Below, one piece after another: positions 1-12,770 of a stretch of DNA of 34,651 nucleotides. The notes below the pieces were generated by a model that saw only the letters and a program-made list of their open reading frames with translations, was not told the origin of the DNA and did not search any database. This DNA is from Gammaproteobacteria bacterium (GTDB taxonomy: Bacteria; Pseudomonadota; Gammaproteobacteria; Thiohalobacterales; Thiohalobacteraceae). Position numbers and translations under genes: made by a program. Numbering within the stretch: position 1 is the stretch's first letter; every line of letters starts with the position of its first letter. The stretch is from contig JACREG010000089.1 in NCBI GenBank assembly GCA_016218375.1, positions 1 through 34,651 of the forward strand, read 5' to 3'.

Positions 1-1067
1 AGCGGCTCGAAACGAAGCTGCTACAGGCCGGCGATGTCGGTTATGTGATCGCCGGCATCAAGGAGATCGACGGCGCGCCGGTCGGCGACACGCTGACGCT
101 TGCCGATAAGCCGGCGACCGTGCCGTTGCCGGGTTTCCAGAAGGTGCAGCCGCGCGTGTTCGCCGGATTGTTCCCGGTGGAGTCCGATGCTTACGAAGAC
201 CTGCGCGAGGCCTTGCAGAAACTGCGTCTGAACGACGCCTCGCTGCACTTCGAACCGGAATCCTCCACCGCGCTGGGTTTCGGTTTCCGTTGCGGCTTCC
301 TCGGCATGCTGCACATGGAAATCGTCCAGGAACGTCTGGAACGCGAGTACGACATGGATCTCATCACCACCGCGCCGACGGTGGTGTATCAGGTGCTGAC
401 CACCAAGGGCGAAGTGATCGACATCGACAACCCGGCGAGTCTGCCGGCGGTGAATTACATCGACGAAGTCCGCGAGCCGATCATCCTCGCCAACATTCTC
501 GTGCCGCAGGATTACCTGGGTTCGGTGATGACGCTGTGCATCGAGAAGCGCGGGGTGCAGCGGAATCTGCAATACCTGGGCAATCAGGTGTCGGTGGGTT
601 TCGAGATGCCGCTCGCCGAGGTGGTGCTGGATTTCTTCGACCGTCTGAAGTCGGTCAGTCGCGGTTATGCCTCGTTCGAATACCATTTCCTGCGCTTCCA
701 GCAGGCACCGCTGGTGAAGCTGGATATTATGATCAACGGCGAGAAGGTCGATGCGCTGGCGATTATCGTGCACCGCGACCAAGCCGAGTATCGCGGCCGC
801 GAAGTCGCCGAGAAGATGAAGGAACTGATTCCGCGGCAGATGTACGATGTGGCGATTCAGGCGGCCATCGGCGCGAACATCATCGCGCGTACCACGGTCA
901 AGGCGCTGCGCAAGAACGTCACCGCCAAGTGCTACGGCGGCGACGTCTCGCGCAAACGCAAGCTGCTGGAGAAACAGAAGGAAGGCAAGAAACGCATGAA
1001 GCAGTTCGGCAAGGTCGAGATCCCGCAGTCGGCCTTTCTGGCGGTATTGCAGGTCGGCAAGAAATAA
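1..1067 (+). CDS. lepA: Elongation factor 4 (LepA), 3' part only
   Basis: This is the C-terminal part of the ribosome-associated GTPase EF4/LepA, which back-translocates or remodels stalled ribosomes in the cytoplasm. The reading frame is open from base 3, so the start and the GTPase domain lie outside the window; about 355 of the usual ~600 residues are present. The visible part begins in the beta-barrel domain ([20 protein letters not shown]) and continues through the elongation-factor C-like domains. It ends in the LepA-specific basic tail, with [20 protein letters not shown] followed by [20 protein letters not shown]. The GTG at 45 is an internal valine codon, not a start. lepB follows 12 bases downstream, the usual gammaproteobacterial lepA-lepB order, so co-transcription is likely. 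Confidence 0.97.
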   Translation, partial: RLETKLLQAGDVGYVIAGIKEIDGAPVGDTLTLADKPATVPLPGFQKVQPRVFAGLFPVESDAYEDLREALQKLRLNDASLHFEPESSTALGFGFRCGFLGMLHMEIVQERLEREYDMDLITTAPTVVYQVLTTKGEVIDIDNPASLPAVNYIDEVREPIILANILVPQDYLGSVMTLCIEKRGVQRNLQYLGNQVSVGFEMPLAEVVLDFFDRLKSVSRGYASFEYHFLRFQQAPLVKLDIMINGEKVDALAIIVHRDQAEYRGREVAEKMKELIPRQMYDVAIQAAIGANIIARTTVKALRKNVTAKCYGGDVSRKRKLLEKQKEGKKRMKQFGKVEIPQSAFLAVLQVGKK

Positions 1068-1079
1068 CAAGGACACCCT

Positions 1080-1850
1080 ATGAACTTCGATTTCCCCCTG
1101 ATATTGGTCTTGGCGAGTTTCATCACCGGTGTTGTCTGGGCGCTGGATGCGGTGCTGTTGGCGCGCAAGCGTCGGCCGGACGCCAAGGAGCCGGTGCTGG
1201 TCGAATACGCCAAGGCATTCTTCCCGGTGATTTTCATCGTGCTGCTGCTGCGCTCGTTCCTGGTCGAACCGTTCCGCATTCCCTCCGGCTCGATGATGCC
1301 GACGCTGTTGGTGGGCGACTTCATTCTGGTCAATAAATTCGCCTACGGTCTGCGTCTGCCGGTGCTGAACAAAAAAGTGGTGGAGCTCGGCACGCCGCAG
1401 CGCGGCGATGTGGTGGTATTCCGCAATCCGCAAGATACCTCGGTCGATTACATCAAGCGCGTGGTGGCGGTGCCCGGCGACCGTGTTGCCTACCGCGGCA
1501 AAATCCTCTATATCAATGGCGTGGCCATGCCGCAGACGCCCATCGGCAGTTATGTCGGCGTCGGCTCCGGGGTGTCGAGTTCCGGTTCTGATCTGCGCGA
1601 GGAAAATCTCGACGGCGTCCGGCATTCCATCTTGATCCGTGCAGATGCCGGCGGCGCCGAGGGTGAAGCGGTGGTGCAGCCGGGTTTTTACTTCATGATG
1701 GGCGACAACCGCGACAACAGTAAGGACAGCCGCTATATCGGCCCGGTGCCGGAAGGCAATCTGGTCGGCAAGGCGTTCATGATCTGGATGAACTGGGATG
1801 GCGCCGGTGGCGGCGTCGATTGGAAACGGCTCGGACAAACCATTCACTGA
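1080..1850 (+). CDS. lepB: Signal peptidase I
   Basis: Inner-membrane serine protease that removes signal peptides from exported proteins. The 256-residue product has two N-terminal hydrophobic segments (about residues 5-28 and 46-62). Ser71 in IPSGSMMPTL is the expected nucleophile and Lys126 in DYIKRVVAVPGD the general base. The late family box GDNRDNSKDSR lies near residue 210. It is shorter than E. coli LepB (324 residues) but within the range seen in other proteobacteria. An AAGGA sequence lies just before the ATG. It sits between lepA and a DUF4845 gene, and is probably part of the lepA-acpS operon. Confidence 0.97.
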   Translation: MNFDFPLILVLASFITGVVWALDAVLLARKRRPDAKEPVLVEYAKAFFPVIFIVLLLRSFLVEPFRIPSGSMMPTLLVGDFILVNKFAYGLRLPVLNKKVVELGTPQRGDVVVFRNPQDTSVDYIKRVVAVPGDRVAYRGKILYINGVAMPQTPIGSYVGVGSGVSSSGSDLREENLDGVRHSILIRADAGGAEGEAVVQPGFYFMMGDNRDNSKDSRYIGPVPEGNLVGKAFMIWMNWDGAGGGVDWKRLGQTIH

Positions 1851-1866
1851 TGAAAGGGGCAAGACT

Positions 1867-2241
1867 ATGCAGACGCTGAAATCGCAGCGGGGTATGACCG
1901 CGATCGGTTGGTTGATCGTACTGGGATTGATCGGCTTCTTTGTGCTGTTGGCGCTGCGGATGACGCCGAGCTATCTGGAGTATTTCACCATCAGTTCCGC
2001 GCTGGAGTCCCTGCAGAACGAGCCGGGCATGGCCAACAAGACGCCGCAGGATATCCGTACCATGTTGAGCAAGCGTTTCGACATCAACGATGTCGGCAGC
2101 ATCACGGCCAAGGATGTCGATATCCAGAACCAGGGCGGTTCGTATCTGGTCGGCGTAGATTACGAAGTGCGCATGCCGGTGCTGGGCAATGTCGACGTGG
2201 TGATGAGCTTCAACAAGGAAATCGAGGTGGCGCGCAATTGA
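1867..2241 (+). CDS. DUF4845 family membrane-anchored small protein
   Basis: A 124-residue protein of the DUF4845 family, regularly found between lepB and rnc in gammaproteobacteria. Its function is not established. The N-terminus (MQTLKSQRGMTAIGWLIVLG) resembles a type IV pilin leader: a short basic stretch, then a hydrophobic helix at about residues 12-31. The remainder would be periplasmic. The start was placed at 1867 because GAAAGGGG lies 8-10 bases upstream and lepB ends at 1850; the frame could open from 1798 but that would overlap lepB. The stop overlaps the TTG start of rnc, suggesting translational coupling. Confidence 0.88.
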   Translation: MQTLKSQRGMTAIGWLIVLGLIGFFVLLALRMTPSYLEYFTISSALESLQNEPGMANKTPQDIRTMLSKRFDINDVGSITAKDVDIQNQGGSYLVGVDYEVRMPVLGNVDVVMSFNKEIEVARN

Positions 2242-2915
2242 GCGCGGACGCGGGCGCGCTGCTGCGGACACTGGGTTACGCCTTTCGCGACCCAGCACTG
2301 CTGGATAGCGCGCTCACGCACCGCAGCGCCGGCGGCGTCAACAACGAACGACTGGAATATCTGGGCGATGCGGTACTCGGTCTGGTGATCGCCGAAGACT
2401 TGTACCGGCGCTATCCGCAGGCCAGCGAGGGCGAACTCAGCCGTCTGCGTGCGAGTCTGGTGCGTAAGCAGACGCTGGCCGAACTGGCGCGCGATCTGCA
2501 ACTGGGCGAGTACCTGCGTTTGGGGTCCGGCGAACTCAAGAGCGGCGGTTACCGCCGCGATTCCATTCTTGCCGATGCCCTGGAAGCGATCTTCGGCGCC
2601 GTCTATCTGGACGGTGGTTTTGCCGCCAGTGCCGGTCTGATCCAGACGCTCTACGCCGAACGGCTGCAAAACCTCCCGACCGAACCCCTGGCGATCAAAG
2701 ATCCGAAGACGCAGTTGCAGGAATATCTGCAAAGCCGGCATCTGCATCTACCGGAGTACGCGGTCGTGTCCGTGCGCGGCGACGCCCACGACCAGATTTT
2801 CGAAGTCGAATGCCACATTGTGGCGTTGACACAGACCACGCGCGCGCAAGGCAGCAGCCGCCGCCGCGCCGAACAGCAGGCCGCGCAGCAGATGTTGGAG
2901 CAATTGGGCGTATGA
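2238..2915 (+). CDS. rnc: Ribonuclease III
   Basis: Double-strand-specific endoribonuclease acting in rRNA processing and mRNA turnover. The 225-residue length matches E. coli RNase III (226). The signature [18 protein letters not shown] holds acidic catalytic residues Glu40 and Asp44, and a second acidic cluster lies in [19 protein letters not shown]-terminal dsRNA-binding domain runs from about residue 150 ([11 protein letters not shown]) to the end ([18 protein letters not shown]). The only start giving the canonical N-terminus is TTG at 2238, which overlaps the previous stop as TTGA. Its own stop overlaps era as ATGA. Translation of the three genes is therefore probably coupled. Confidence 0.95.
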   Translation: MSADAGALLRTLGYAFRDPALLDSALTHRSAGGVNNERLEYLGDAVLGLVIAEDLYRRYPQASEGELSRLRASLVRKQTLAELARDLQLGEYLRLGSGELKSGGYRRDSILADALEAIFGAVYLDGGFAASAGLIQTLYAERLQNLPTEPLAIKDPKTQLQEYLQSRHLHLPEYAVVSVRGDAHDQIFEVECHIVALTQTTRAQGSSRRRAEQQAAQQMLEQLGV

Positions 2916-3811
2916 GTGAATCTTTCCGGTGCGGTTATGTAGCGTTGGTGGGGCGGCCCAATGTGGGCAAGTCGACCCTGCTCAACGGGCTGCTCGGGCA
3001 GAAGATCAGCATAACCTCGCATCGCCCGCAGACCACCCGTCATCGCATCCTCGGCATCAATACCCGCGACGCCGCGCAGATTATCTACGTGGATACGCCC
3101 GGCCTACATAAAGGCAACCGCAAGGCTTTGAACCGCGCCATCAACCGCACCGCCGCCGATACCCTGCACGCCGTGGATGTGGTGGCCTTCATTGTCGAAG
3201 GCACGCGCTGGAGCGACGAAGATCGCTGGGTGTTGGAACTGCTCAAAGACGTCAAGGTGCCGGTGATCCTGGTGGTGAACAAGGTCGACGTTCTGGAGGA
3301 TAAGGCCACACTGCTGCCGCATATCCAAATGCTTGCGACGCTGTATGAGTTCGCCGACATCGTGCCGCTGTCGGCCTTGCAGCGCGACAACTTGGATCGC
3401 TTCGAGGCCTGTGTCGTGCAGCATCTGCCGGAGCAGGCGCAGATCTATCCCGAAGATCAGATCACCGACCGCAGCGAACGCTTTCTCGCCGCCGAGCGCG
3501 TGCGCGAAAAGCTGTTCCGCAAACTCGGCCAGGAAGTGCCGTATGGATTGACCGTCGAGATCGAACAATTCAAACAGGAAGGCAATCTGCGGACGATTCA
3601 TGCGCTGATCTGGGTGGAGCGCGATTCGCACAAGGCCATGGTCATCGGCAAGGGCGGCAGCCGCTTGAAAGAGGTCGGCGCCGAGGCCAGGATCGAACTG
3701 GAGAAACTGTTCGACGGCAAGGTGTTTCTGCAACTGTGGGTCAAGGTCAAGGAAGGCTGGGCGGACGACGAACGCGCGTTGCGCAGTCTGGGTTACGGCG
3801 ACGATCAATAG
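2912..3811 (+). CDS. era: GTPase Era
   Basis: Essential GTPase that binds the 3' end of 16S rRNA and assists 30S assembly. The product is 299 residues (E. coli Era 301). The G1 loop is GRPNVGKST, switch I contains [12 protein letters not shown]3 is DTPG and G4 is NKVD. A C-terminal KH domain carries [13 protein letters not shown]. The start is fixed by the ATGA overlap with rnc and matches the usual Era N-terminus. recO begins 11 bases after the stop, so rnc-era-recO has the standard order. Confidence 0.97.
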   Translation: MSESFRCGYVALVGRPNVGKSTLLNGLLGQKISITSHRPQTTRHRILGINTRDAAQIIYVDTPGLHKGNRKALNRAINRTAADTLHAVDVVAFIVEGTRWSDEDRWVLELLKDVKVPVILVVNKVDVLEDKATLLPHIQMLATLYEFADIVPLSALQRDNLDRFEACVVQHLPEQAQIYPEDQITDRSERFLAAERVREKLFRKLGQEVPYGLTVEIEQFKQEGNLRTIHALIWVERDSHKAMVIGKGGSRLKEVGAEARIELEKLFDGKVFLQLWVKVKEGWADDERALRSLGYGDDQ

Positions 3812-3822
3812 GCGCACGCGGC

Positions 3823-4533
3823 ATGCATCAAGGCACGCAACTGCAACCCGGTTATGTCCTGCACCAGCGGGCTTACCGCGATACCAGTCTGCTGCTGGAA
3901 GTCTTCACCCGCGAGCACGGCCGCTTCGGTCTGGTGGCGCGCGGCGCGCGCGCACCGCGTTCGCGCATCCGCGGTTTGTTGCAGCCGTTCCAGCCGCTGC
4001 TGTTGTCGTGGACGGGGCGCGGCGAGTTGGGCACGCTCGCCGGGGTTGAACCTGATGCCGCACCGCCGCGCCTGCTCGGCGCGACGCTCTATTCCGGATT
4101 CTATCTGAACGAACTGTTGATGCGCCTGCTACAGCGACACGATCCGCATCCGGAATTGTTTGTCGCCTATGCGGAGGCCTTGCGCGGTTTGCAGCACGAA
4201 CCGCAGCGGCCATTGCGCCTGTTCGAGAAACAATTGCTGGAATCGCTCGGCTACGGATTGTTGCTGGATCAAGAAGCCGACAGCGGCGCGCCGGTCGAGC
4301 CCGAGGCCGAGTATGTCTACGCGCTCGAATCCGGTCCGCTGCGCCGTCGGGGCGCGACCGCAAACGGACTGACGCTGTCCGGACGCAGTCTGCTGTCGCT
4401 CGCCGCCGAGGAGCTGGCCGATGCGCAGAGCTTGGCCGACAGCAAACGCCTGATGCGCGCCGCCTTGGGCTTGTATCTGGGCGAGCGCGGGTTGAAGACG
4501 CGCGAGATTTTCGCGGCCATCACGGCGCGTTGA
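3823..4533 (+). CDS. recO: DNA repair protein RecO
   Basis: Recombination mediator that works with RecR and RecF to load RecA on SSB-coated gaps. The 236-residue product (E. coli 242) starts with the OB-fold segment ([20 protein letters not shown], then [19 protein letters not shown]). The helical domain follows, with [20 protein letters not shown]. No Cys4 zinc cluster is visible, as in E. coli RecO. The start at 3823 was chosen because it lies just after era and gives the canonical N-terminus; a longer frame from 3736 would run into era. Confidence 0.94.
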   Translation: MHQGTQLQPGYVLHQRAYRDTSLLLEVFTREHGRFGLVARGARAPRSRIRGLLQPFQPLLLSWTGRGELGTLAGVEPDAAPPRLLGATLYSGFYLNELLMRLLQRHDPHPELFVAYAEALRGLQHEPQRPLRLFEKQLLESLGYGLLLDQEADSGAPVEPEAEYVYALESGPLRRRGATANGLTLSGRSLLSLAAEELADAQSLADSKRLMRAALGLYLGERGLKTREIFAAITAR

Positions 4534-4549
4534 GACTATAGGAATGACG

Positions 4550-5305
4550 ATGCACAACGACATACACGATGTTATCCATCTGGGCGTGAACATCGACCAC
4601 GTCGCCACGCTGCGCCAGGCGCGCGGCACGCGCTATCCCGATCCGGTGCAGGCGGCCATCGAAGTCGAGCAGGCCGGCGCCGACAGCATCACCCTGCACC
4701 TGCGCGAAGATCGCCGCCACATTCAAGAGCGCGACGTGGAAATGCTGAAAGACATCCTGCTCACGCGCATGAATCTGGAAATGGCCGTGACCGACGGCAT
4801 GCTCGGCATTGCCGAACGCATTAAACCCGCCGATTGTTGTCTGGTGCCGGAACGTCGCGAGGAACTCACCACCGAAGGCGGCCTGGACGTGGTCGCGCAA
4901 CACGCGCGGATCAAAGACGCCTGCGCGCGCCTGGCCGCCGCCGGCAGCCGCGTATCGCTGTTCATCGACGCCGATGCCGCGCAGATCGAAGCCGCTGCCG
5001 CCTGCGGCGCGCCGTGCATCGAAATCCATACCGGCCACTATGCCGACCTGCCCGCCGGTGCGCAGCGCGAAGCGGAATATAAACGCATCGTCCAAGCGGT
5101 CGAGACGGGCGTGCGTTGCGGCCTCACCGTACACGCCGGGCACGGCCTCAATTACCAGAACGTACAGCCGATTGCCGCGCTGACGCAAATACGCGAACTT
5201 AACATCGGTCACGCCATCGTCGCGCGCGCCTTGTTCACCGGCTTGCAGGCCGCAGTGCGCGAGATGAAGACGCTGATGCTGCGCGTGCGCGGCGCACAGG
5301 TCTGA
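4550..5305 (+). CDS. pdxJ: Pyridoxine 5'-phosphate synthase
   Basis: TIM-barrel enzyme that condenses 3-amino-2-oxopropyl phosphate with 1-deoxyxylulose 5-phosphate to make pyridoxine 5'-phosphate, the last ring-forming step of DXP-dependent vitamin B6 synthesis. Recognisable segments are [39 protein letters not shown], the C-terminal [14 protein letters not shown] and [14 protein letters not shown]. Two in-frame ATGs exist at 4544 and 4550. AGGA at 4540-4543 is directly against the first but 6 bases from the second, so 4550 is preferred. acpS follows 8 bases downstream, the common pdxJ-acpS pair. Confidence 0.96.
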   Translation: MHNDIHDVIHLGVNIDHVATLRQARGTRYPDPVQAAIEVEQAGADSITLHLREDRRHIQERDVEMLKDILLTRMNLEMAVTDGMLGIAERIKPADCCLVPERREELTTEGGLDVVAQHARIKDACARLAAAGSRVSLFIDADAAQIEAAAACGAPCIEIHTGHYADLPAGAQREAEYKRIVQAVETGVRCGLTVHAGHGLNYQNVQPIAALTQIRELNIGHAIVARALFTGLQAAVREMKTLMLRVRGAQV

Positions 5306-5313
5306 GTCACCGC

Positions 5314-5694
5314 ATGATCGTCGGCATCGGCACCGATATCGTTCGCATCGCCCGCTTCGAGGCCATGCTCGAACGCCACGGCCCGCGCGTGGCGGAACGC
5401 ATCCTCAGCGCGGACGAACTGATCGAGTTCGCCGTCGCCGCGCGCCCGGCGCGCTTCCTCGCCAAACGCTTCGCCGTGAAAGAAGCCGTCGCCAAGGCCT
5501 TCGGCACCGGCTTCCGCGACGGCCTGAGCCTGCGCCACATCGGCGTGCATCACGATGCATTGGGCAAACCGAGCCTGCGGTTCTATGCGCGTGCCGAGGA
5601 ATTGTGCGCGCAACTGGACGTCGCCAGCAGTCACGTCAGCATCGCCGACGAGCACGATTACGCCGTGGCGTTCGTTACGTTGCTGCGGGGCTGA
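5314..5694 (+). CDS. acpS: Holo-[acyl-carrier-protein] synthase
   Basis: Transfers 4'-phosphopantetheine from CoA to the serine of apo-ACP, activating fatty acid synthesis. The 126-residue length is typical of AcpS. The N-terminal MIVGIGTDIVRIARFE carries the Mg-binding Asp8, and RFLAKRFAVKEAVAKAFGTG carries Glu57. The C-terminal region (HVSIADEHDYAVAFV) is the usual last strand. It is the last gene of the lepA-acpS run; a hairpin at 5711-5737 and a convergent kinase gene follow. Confidence 0.96.
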   Translation: MIVGIGTDIVRIARFEAMLERHGPRVAERILSADELIEFAVAARPARFLAKRFAVKEAVAKAFGTGFRDGLSLRHIGVHHDALGKPSLRFYARAEELCAQLDVASSHVSIADEHDYAVAFVTLLRG

Positions 5695-5710
5695 AAGTCC
5701 GAACGTGGTT

Positions 5711-5737
5711 GTTGGGGTTCGCTGCGCTTACCCCAAC
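5711..5737. terminator. Hairpin between convergent acpS and hybrid kinase
   Basis: GTTGGGGT (5711-5718) pairs perfectly with ACCCCAAC (5730-5737) around an 11-base loop, and CTACGG follows. There is no T-run, so an intrinsic terminator is not certain. Its position between two converging genes fits a shared transcription end. The arm GTAGGTTGGGGT also occurs at 32656-32667, suggesting a dispersed intergenic repeat. Confidence 0.45.
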
Positions 5738-5754
5738 CTACGGTGTCTCAGCAA

Positions 5755-8465
<2,711 letters not shown>

Positions 8466-8469
<4 letters not shown>

Positions 8470-9473
8470 GGCTGTACCGGATCTCTTTTGCGGAGCTGCG
8501 CGAGCAGCGTGGCTTCGTCCGCCACGTGAATGCCAAGCGACTGCGCGACTTGGCGATTCACTGAGACGGAATAATAGGTGGGATAGCGTGGCGCGCCGAG
8601 TTGCCACTGGCCGCTGCGCGCCAGTTCGGCGAGCCAATCGCCAGCTTGTCGACCGATCTGCTGTGCCGTCGAGTGCACGGCGGCCAGCGCGCCGGCGCGC
8701 ACATAGGCTTGCGAGAAACCGAGCACCGGCACACCGCTACGGTACGTCGTGAGCAGAATCGCTTGCAGACTGGCGCGGTTGAAGACCGCCGGATCGGGCA
8801 GTGCCAGCAGCACCTCGGCCTGTTCCAGCAGCGGTGTCAGGGCTTGAATCGGATTGGCGCCGTCGGCGACGGATTGCGTGGCTAGGCGCAGACCGCGTTG
8901 CGTGGATAAGGCCTGGAGTTCGGCGGTCTGCGCCTGCGACGTCGGGCCGGTCAGTGTGGCGATGCGGCGGGCGCCCGGCAGCAACGCCTGGAGCAGGTCG
9001 AGTTGACGCGACAGGGGTTGGTCCAGATAGATCGCGCTACGCTTTTGTCCTGTTGTGGTCGGGGCAGCGTTCAGCAGCGCGGTGTAGCTGGCCTGGGGAA
9101 TCAGCAGACTCAAGACCGGCAGCGATCCCGCGTCGCGCAGGGCCAGCGCGGTGGCGCGGATGCCGATCGGCACGATCAGGGCCGGCGGTTCGGCGAGCAG
9201 CGCAGCCAGTTGCGCCGTGCCCTCGGGTACGCGTTGCACCTGCAAACGGATCTGCCCCGGGGCGCGGGCGTTGAGCTGTTGCTCCAGGCCTTCCACCAAT
9301 TCGGCGTAACTGCCGCCGGTCTCGCTCAACAACACCTGCACCCGGACCGGGTCGGCGGCGGCGAACGGGGCAAGCAGCCAGAGCAGCAGTCCCAGCACAC
9401 GCCATAGCCGGGCACGCACGATGCCGGCACGGAGCCGGCGGCGGGCGAAACGCGTGTGCGGGTTCGGGAACAT
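8466..9473 (-). CDS. Periplasmic substrate-binding protein, ABC_sub_bind (TrpX-like) family
   Basis: A 335-residue exported protein resembling the ABC_sub_bind family (PF04392). A long basic N-terminus is followed by a hydrophobic stretch (VLGLLLWLLAPFAAAD) consistent with a signal peptide cut near residue 41. The mature part has two alternating alpha/beta lobes, with segments such as ALLPGARRIATLTGP and YRSGVPVLGFSQAYVRAGAL. No ABC permease or ATPase gene is nearby. It lies 50 bases after the TonB receptor and overlaps the hybrid kinase by ATGA. It may therefore present a ligand to the kinase rather than feed a transporter; that is inference. The unusually long n-region leaves the start open; GTG at 9419 is an alternative. 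The ligand is unknown. Confidence 0.8.
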
Positions 9474-9523
9474 ACTTCAGTCAGGAGCGTCCTTGCTCGT
9501 CGGAATGGGCTCGTCGGCGTCGG

Positions 9524-11662
9524 TCAGGGTAGACCCACGGTCAATTCGATATAGGCACGGGTGTCGAACACATTCTCATCGCGGAACTCCAAGTACTCGT
9601 CCAGGACGTTCTGGAACACCAGGGCGAGGCTATGGTCGCCGCCGCCGGCCTGGAAGTGCTTTGCGACACGCAGATCGAGGCGGTCCTGTTGTCCCAGGCG
9701 GTCGCCGTCGCCCAGCCACTTCATGCGGCTGACGCGAGCGTAGAGTGCGCTGACGTCGACCCGCTGGGGAAGTCGGTGCATGCCGAAAATGCTGTAAGCA
9801 TGTGTCGGTACGTCCTCCGATAAATCCTCATACCGCCAGTCGGGGCTGTTCAGCGAATATTCGTAGGAATCCAAGGCCGTACCCTTGGCCTTCGCATAGG
9901 CCCAGTTGACCCCGACCAGGGTGCGTTTCTGCGGTCGATAGCTCAGGGCCGCCTCGATGCCGTTCGTGCTCAGCCCGCCGCTGTTGGTGTAGTTGAAGAT
10001 CCCGCCGTCGTTGACCGGGAAGGGGGAAACCGCCAGCTCGCTCGGGTAGGGGTATTTCTTCGGATTGGCGATGCGATCCTCCATCATGTCGTGGAACAGT
10101 TTGACGTCGAGGGTCAGGTGCCAGTCCGGCAGGCGCCCGAGATAGCCGAGCTCGTAGGAGGTGAGCTGTTCCGGGTTCAGATCGGTATTGCCGAGGATGT
10201 ACTGGTCGATGAGCTGACCGTCGCTGAAACGGACCGCGCCATCGGCTTTTTCTTCGTAGATGGTCGGCAGTCGAAACGCGCGCGACACGCTGGCGCGGAG
10301 GCCGTGGTTTTCGTTCAACTGATGATTGAGGGCGACACGCGGTGAAATCTGACTGCCGACCTGGCTGCCGTATTCGTACATGGCACCCAGATTGACGGTG
10401 CCCTGCGCATAGGCGCGCCACTCCAGATTGCCGAAGGCGCGATAGAGCTGGTTCTCGATCAGGTCGTCGCGGCCGTACCAGTCGTCGCCGCCGACGCGGT
10501 CGAGTCGGCCACTACCGCCCCATACCGCGCGCAGCGACTGCGATAACGATTGCGTGTGCTGGGCCTCGACCTCCCAGCGTTCCTCGAACACGCTGTAGTC
10601 GGTCGGGACGATCTCGTCGCTATAGCCGGGAAACAGGACGCCGATGAGCGCCGGGTCGACCTCGCCGATGGCGGACAACAACGCCGTGGTGTGCTCCCGG
10701 TTCCGCATATAGGTGTGATAGAACTGCACGCGCGTCTCTGCGTCGTCCGCGTGATTGCGGCGCCAGACGACCTGCTGGAAGTGGTTCTGCACCTCGCGGT
10801 CGCGCGGTTCCTCGACGATGCCGTCGAACCGTCCTTCGCCGCGCGGACCGCCGTTGTAGCCGGCCTGGAATTCCAGCGCATCCTGATTGGAGAGCTGGTA
10901 GTCGCCACGAAAATTGAACAGCGATACGCGCATGCCGTCGTTGAGCGGATCGCGTGCGCTGACCAGGCCGCTGGCGGGATCGGTCGGTCCAATGTCGGTG
11001 CGCGCATCGAAGCCGTCGTCGTGGCGGTAACCCAAGGTCATGCGGTAGTTGAATCCGCGCAGGTTATCGCCATGCCGCAGCAGGCCCTTGCGCACGCCTT
11101 TATTGCCCTGTAGCAGCGTTGCCTCGGTGCCGTCGACCTGCGAGGGATGCTGGGTGATGATGTTGATCGCGCCGAGGAACGTATTGGCGCCGAAGGCCGC
11201 GGCGTTCGGGCCGCGCACGACCTCGATGCGTTCCACATCCTTGATGTCCAGCGGCAGATCGGTCCAGCGCACGCCGCCCATGGCCGGGCCGTACACCGGG
11301 CGGCCGTCGACCAGCACCTGCATGCGCCGCGCGTGCTCGTCGGCCAGACCGTGATACGTCGCGGCGGCGGTGTGGCCCTTGGCGTGCGCCACCTGAAAGC
11401 CCGGCACCAGTCGCAGCAGATCGGGGATGTCCAGTGCGCCGCTGGCCTCGATCATGGCGCGGTCGATGACCGTCACGGCGACCGGTGCCTCGTACTGGGG
11501 CTGGGCGAGACGCGTGGCCGACAGCACCACCGGCACTTGGTCGAGGAAATAATCTTCGCCGGCCATATCGGTAGCGGTGTCGGTGGCCATTGCCGGGCTT
11601 GTCAGAAACAGCGCCAGGAGCAGGAACGTGCTGCGCGCGGGGAGGTAAGCGTGCTTATGCAT
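9524..11662 (-). CDS. TonB-dependent outer-membrane receptor
   Basis: A 712-residue beta-barrel receptor that would import a large or scarce ligand using TonB energy. A signal peptide (about residues 1-26, ending SPAMA) is followed by VPVVLSATRLAQPQYEAPVA, close to the usual plug start. The plug domain contains IPDLLRLVPGFQVAHAKGH and VERIEVVRGPNAAAFGANTF with INIITQHP. The rest is barrel-like with alternating strands and ends in LTVGLP. AGGGA lies 6-7 bases before the ATG. It heads an apparent operon with the substrate-binding protein and hybrid kinase. No metal, cobalamin or siderophore-specific feature and no riboswitch was recognised, so the substrate is unknown. Confidence 0.9.
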   Translation of the reverse strand: MHKHAYLPARSTFLLLALFLTSPAMATDTATDMAGEDYFLDQVPVVLSATRLAQPQYEAPVAVTVIDRAMIEASGALDIPDLLRLVPGFQVAHAKGHTAAATYHGLADEHARRMQVLVDGRPVYGPAMGGVRWTDLPLDIKDVERIEVVRGPNAAAFGANTFLGAINIITQHPSQVDGTEATLLQGNKGVRKGLLRHGDNLRGFNYRMTLGYRHDDGFDARTDIGPTDPASGLVSARDPLNDGMRVSLFNFRGDYQLSNQDALEFQAGYNGGPRGEGRFDGIVEEPRDREVQNHFQQVVWRRNHADDAETRVQFYHTYMRNREHTTALLSAIGEVDPALIGVLFPGYSDEIVPTDYSVFEERWEVEAQHTQSLSQSLRAVWGGSGRLDRVGGDDWYGRDDLIENQLYRAFGNLEWRAYAQGTVNLGAMYEYGSQVGSQISPRVALNHQLNENHGLRASVSRAFRLPTIYEEKADGAVRFSDGQLIDQYILGNTDLNPEQLTSYELGYLGRLPDWHLTLDVKLFHDMMEDRIANPKKYPYPSELAVSPFPVNDGGIFNYTNSGGLSTNGIEAALSYRPQKRTLVGVNWAYAKAKGTALDSYEYSLNSPDWRYEDLSEDVPTHAYSIFGMHRLPQRVDVSALYARVSRMKWLGDGDRLGQQDRLDLRVAKHFQAGGGDHSLALVFQNVLDEYLEFRDENVFDTRAYIELTVGLP

Positions 11663-11812
11663 GGGAAATCCCTGTGGTGGTGTCGAAGAGTTGTCGGGTT
11701 TGCGACCATCTGAGTGGTTGCCGAGCCGCTATGGTGCCGGTTCTGTCGCCCTTGCGCAAAGCATGGTTGTCGGCTTCTGCCGGCCGTGCCCAATGCAGTA
11801 CACTGTCCCTCT

Positions 11813-12706
11813 ATGGCTGATTTCCCCACCCTCGAAGATTTTGTCGGCAACACCCCGCTGGTGCGTTTGCAGCGCCTGCCCGGTGCGACCTCCAACCGCA
11901 TTCTGGTCAAGCTGGAAGGCAATAATCCGGCCGGCTCGGTCAAGGACCGGCCCGCGCTCGCCATGATTCGCTACGCCGAACAACGCGGCGAGATCAAACC
12001 CGGCGACACCCTCATCGAGGCCACCAGCGGCAATACCGGCATCGCGCTGGCCATGGCCGCGGCCATCAAGGGTTATCGCATGGTCCTCATCATGCCGGAG
12101 AACATGAGTGTGGAACGGCGGCAGGTGATGCGTGCCTTCGGCGCGGAGATCATCCTGGTGGCACGCGAAAAGAGCATGGAAGGCGCGCGCGACCTCGCCA
12201 AGCAGATGGAGGCCCAGGGCAAGGGCACGGTGCTCGATCAGTTCTCCAATATGGACAACCCGCAGGCGCACTACGAGGGGACCGGCCCGGAGATCTGGCG
12301 CGACACCGGCGGACGCATCACCCACTTCGTCAGCGCCATGGGCACCACCGGCACCATCATGGGCACGTCGCGCTATCTCAAGGAACAGAATCCGCAGGTA
12401 CAGATCGTCGGCGTGCAGCCGGCCGAGGGCGCGTCCATTCCCGGCATCCGCCGCTGGCCCAAGGAATACCTGCCGAGCATCTTCGACGCCTCGCGGGTCG
12501 ATCAGACCATCGAGATCGATCAGCAGACCGCCGAGTACACCACCCATGCACTCGCCGCGCGCGAGGGCATCTTCTGCGGTATATCCTCCGGCGGCGCGGT
12601 GGCCGCCGCGCTCAAGCTTTCCGCGCAGGTGGAGAATGCGGTCATCGTCGTCATCGTCTGCGACCGCGGCGACCGTTACCTATCGACGGGCGTGTTTCCG
12701 GCCTGA
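11813..12706 (+). CDS. cysM: Cysteine synthase B (O-acetylserine sulfhydrylase)
   Basis: PLP enzyme making cysteine from O-acetylserine and sulfide or thiosulfate. The product is 297 residues (E. coli CysM 303). The PLP lysine is Lys44 in NNPAGSVKDRPA, and the substrate loop is EATSGNTGIALAMAAA. The phosphate-binding loop is MGTTGTIMGTSRYLKE, and a Ser-rich GISSGGAVAAALKL segment lies near the C-terminus. NPAGSVKDRPA favours the CysM rather than the CysK type. The start at 11813 gives the family N-terminus (MADFPTLEDFVGNTPLVRL). It is divergent from the TonB receptor, with 150 bases between the starts. Confidence 0.94.
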   Translation: MADFPTLEDFVGNTPLVRLQRLPGATSNRILVKLEGNNPAGSVKDRPALAMIRYAEQRGEIKPGDTLIEATSGNTGIALAMAAAIKGYRMVLIMPENMSVERRQVMRAFGAEIILVAREKSMEGARDLAKQMEAQGKGTVLDQFSNMDNPQAHYEGTGPEIWRDTGGRITHFVSAMGTTGTIMGTSRYLKEQNPQVQIVGVQPAEGASIPGIRRWPKEYLPSIFDASRVDQTIEIDQQTAEYTTHALAAREGIFCGISSGGAVAAALKLSAQVENAVIVVIVCDRGDRYLSTGVFPA

Positions 12707-12770
12707 GTCGCAAATCGGGTGTGTTCTTCTGGTGTGAAATAATCTTTCCATACTGCAACAGGTCCATTGC

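Noticed and set aside
21-1862. 613-codon open frame on the minus strand opposite lepA and lepB
   Set aside because: It is His/Arg/Gln-rich, matches no family and lies opposite two certain genes; it is a GC-rich shadow frame.
8470-8637. N-terminal extension of the hybrid kinase
   Set aside because: It overlaps the binding-protein gene and would put basic, non-conserved sequence before a normal TM1 start at MKIQ.
11663-11812. Riboswitch (cobalamin or similar) before the TonB receptor
   Set aside because: The reverse-strand leader lacks a recognisable B12 box or other known core.
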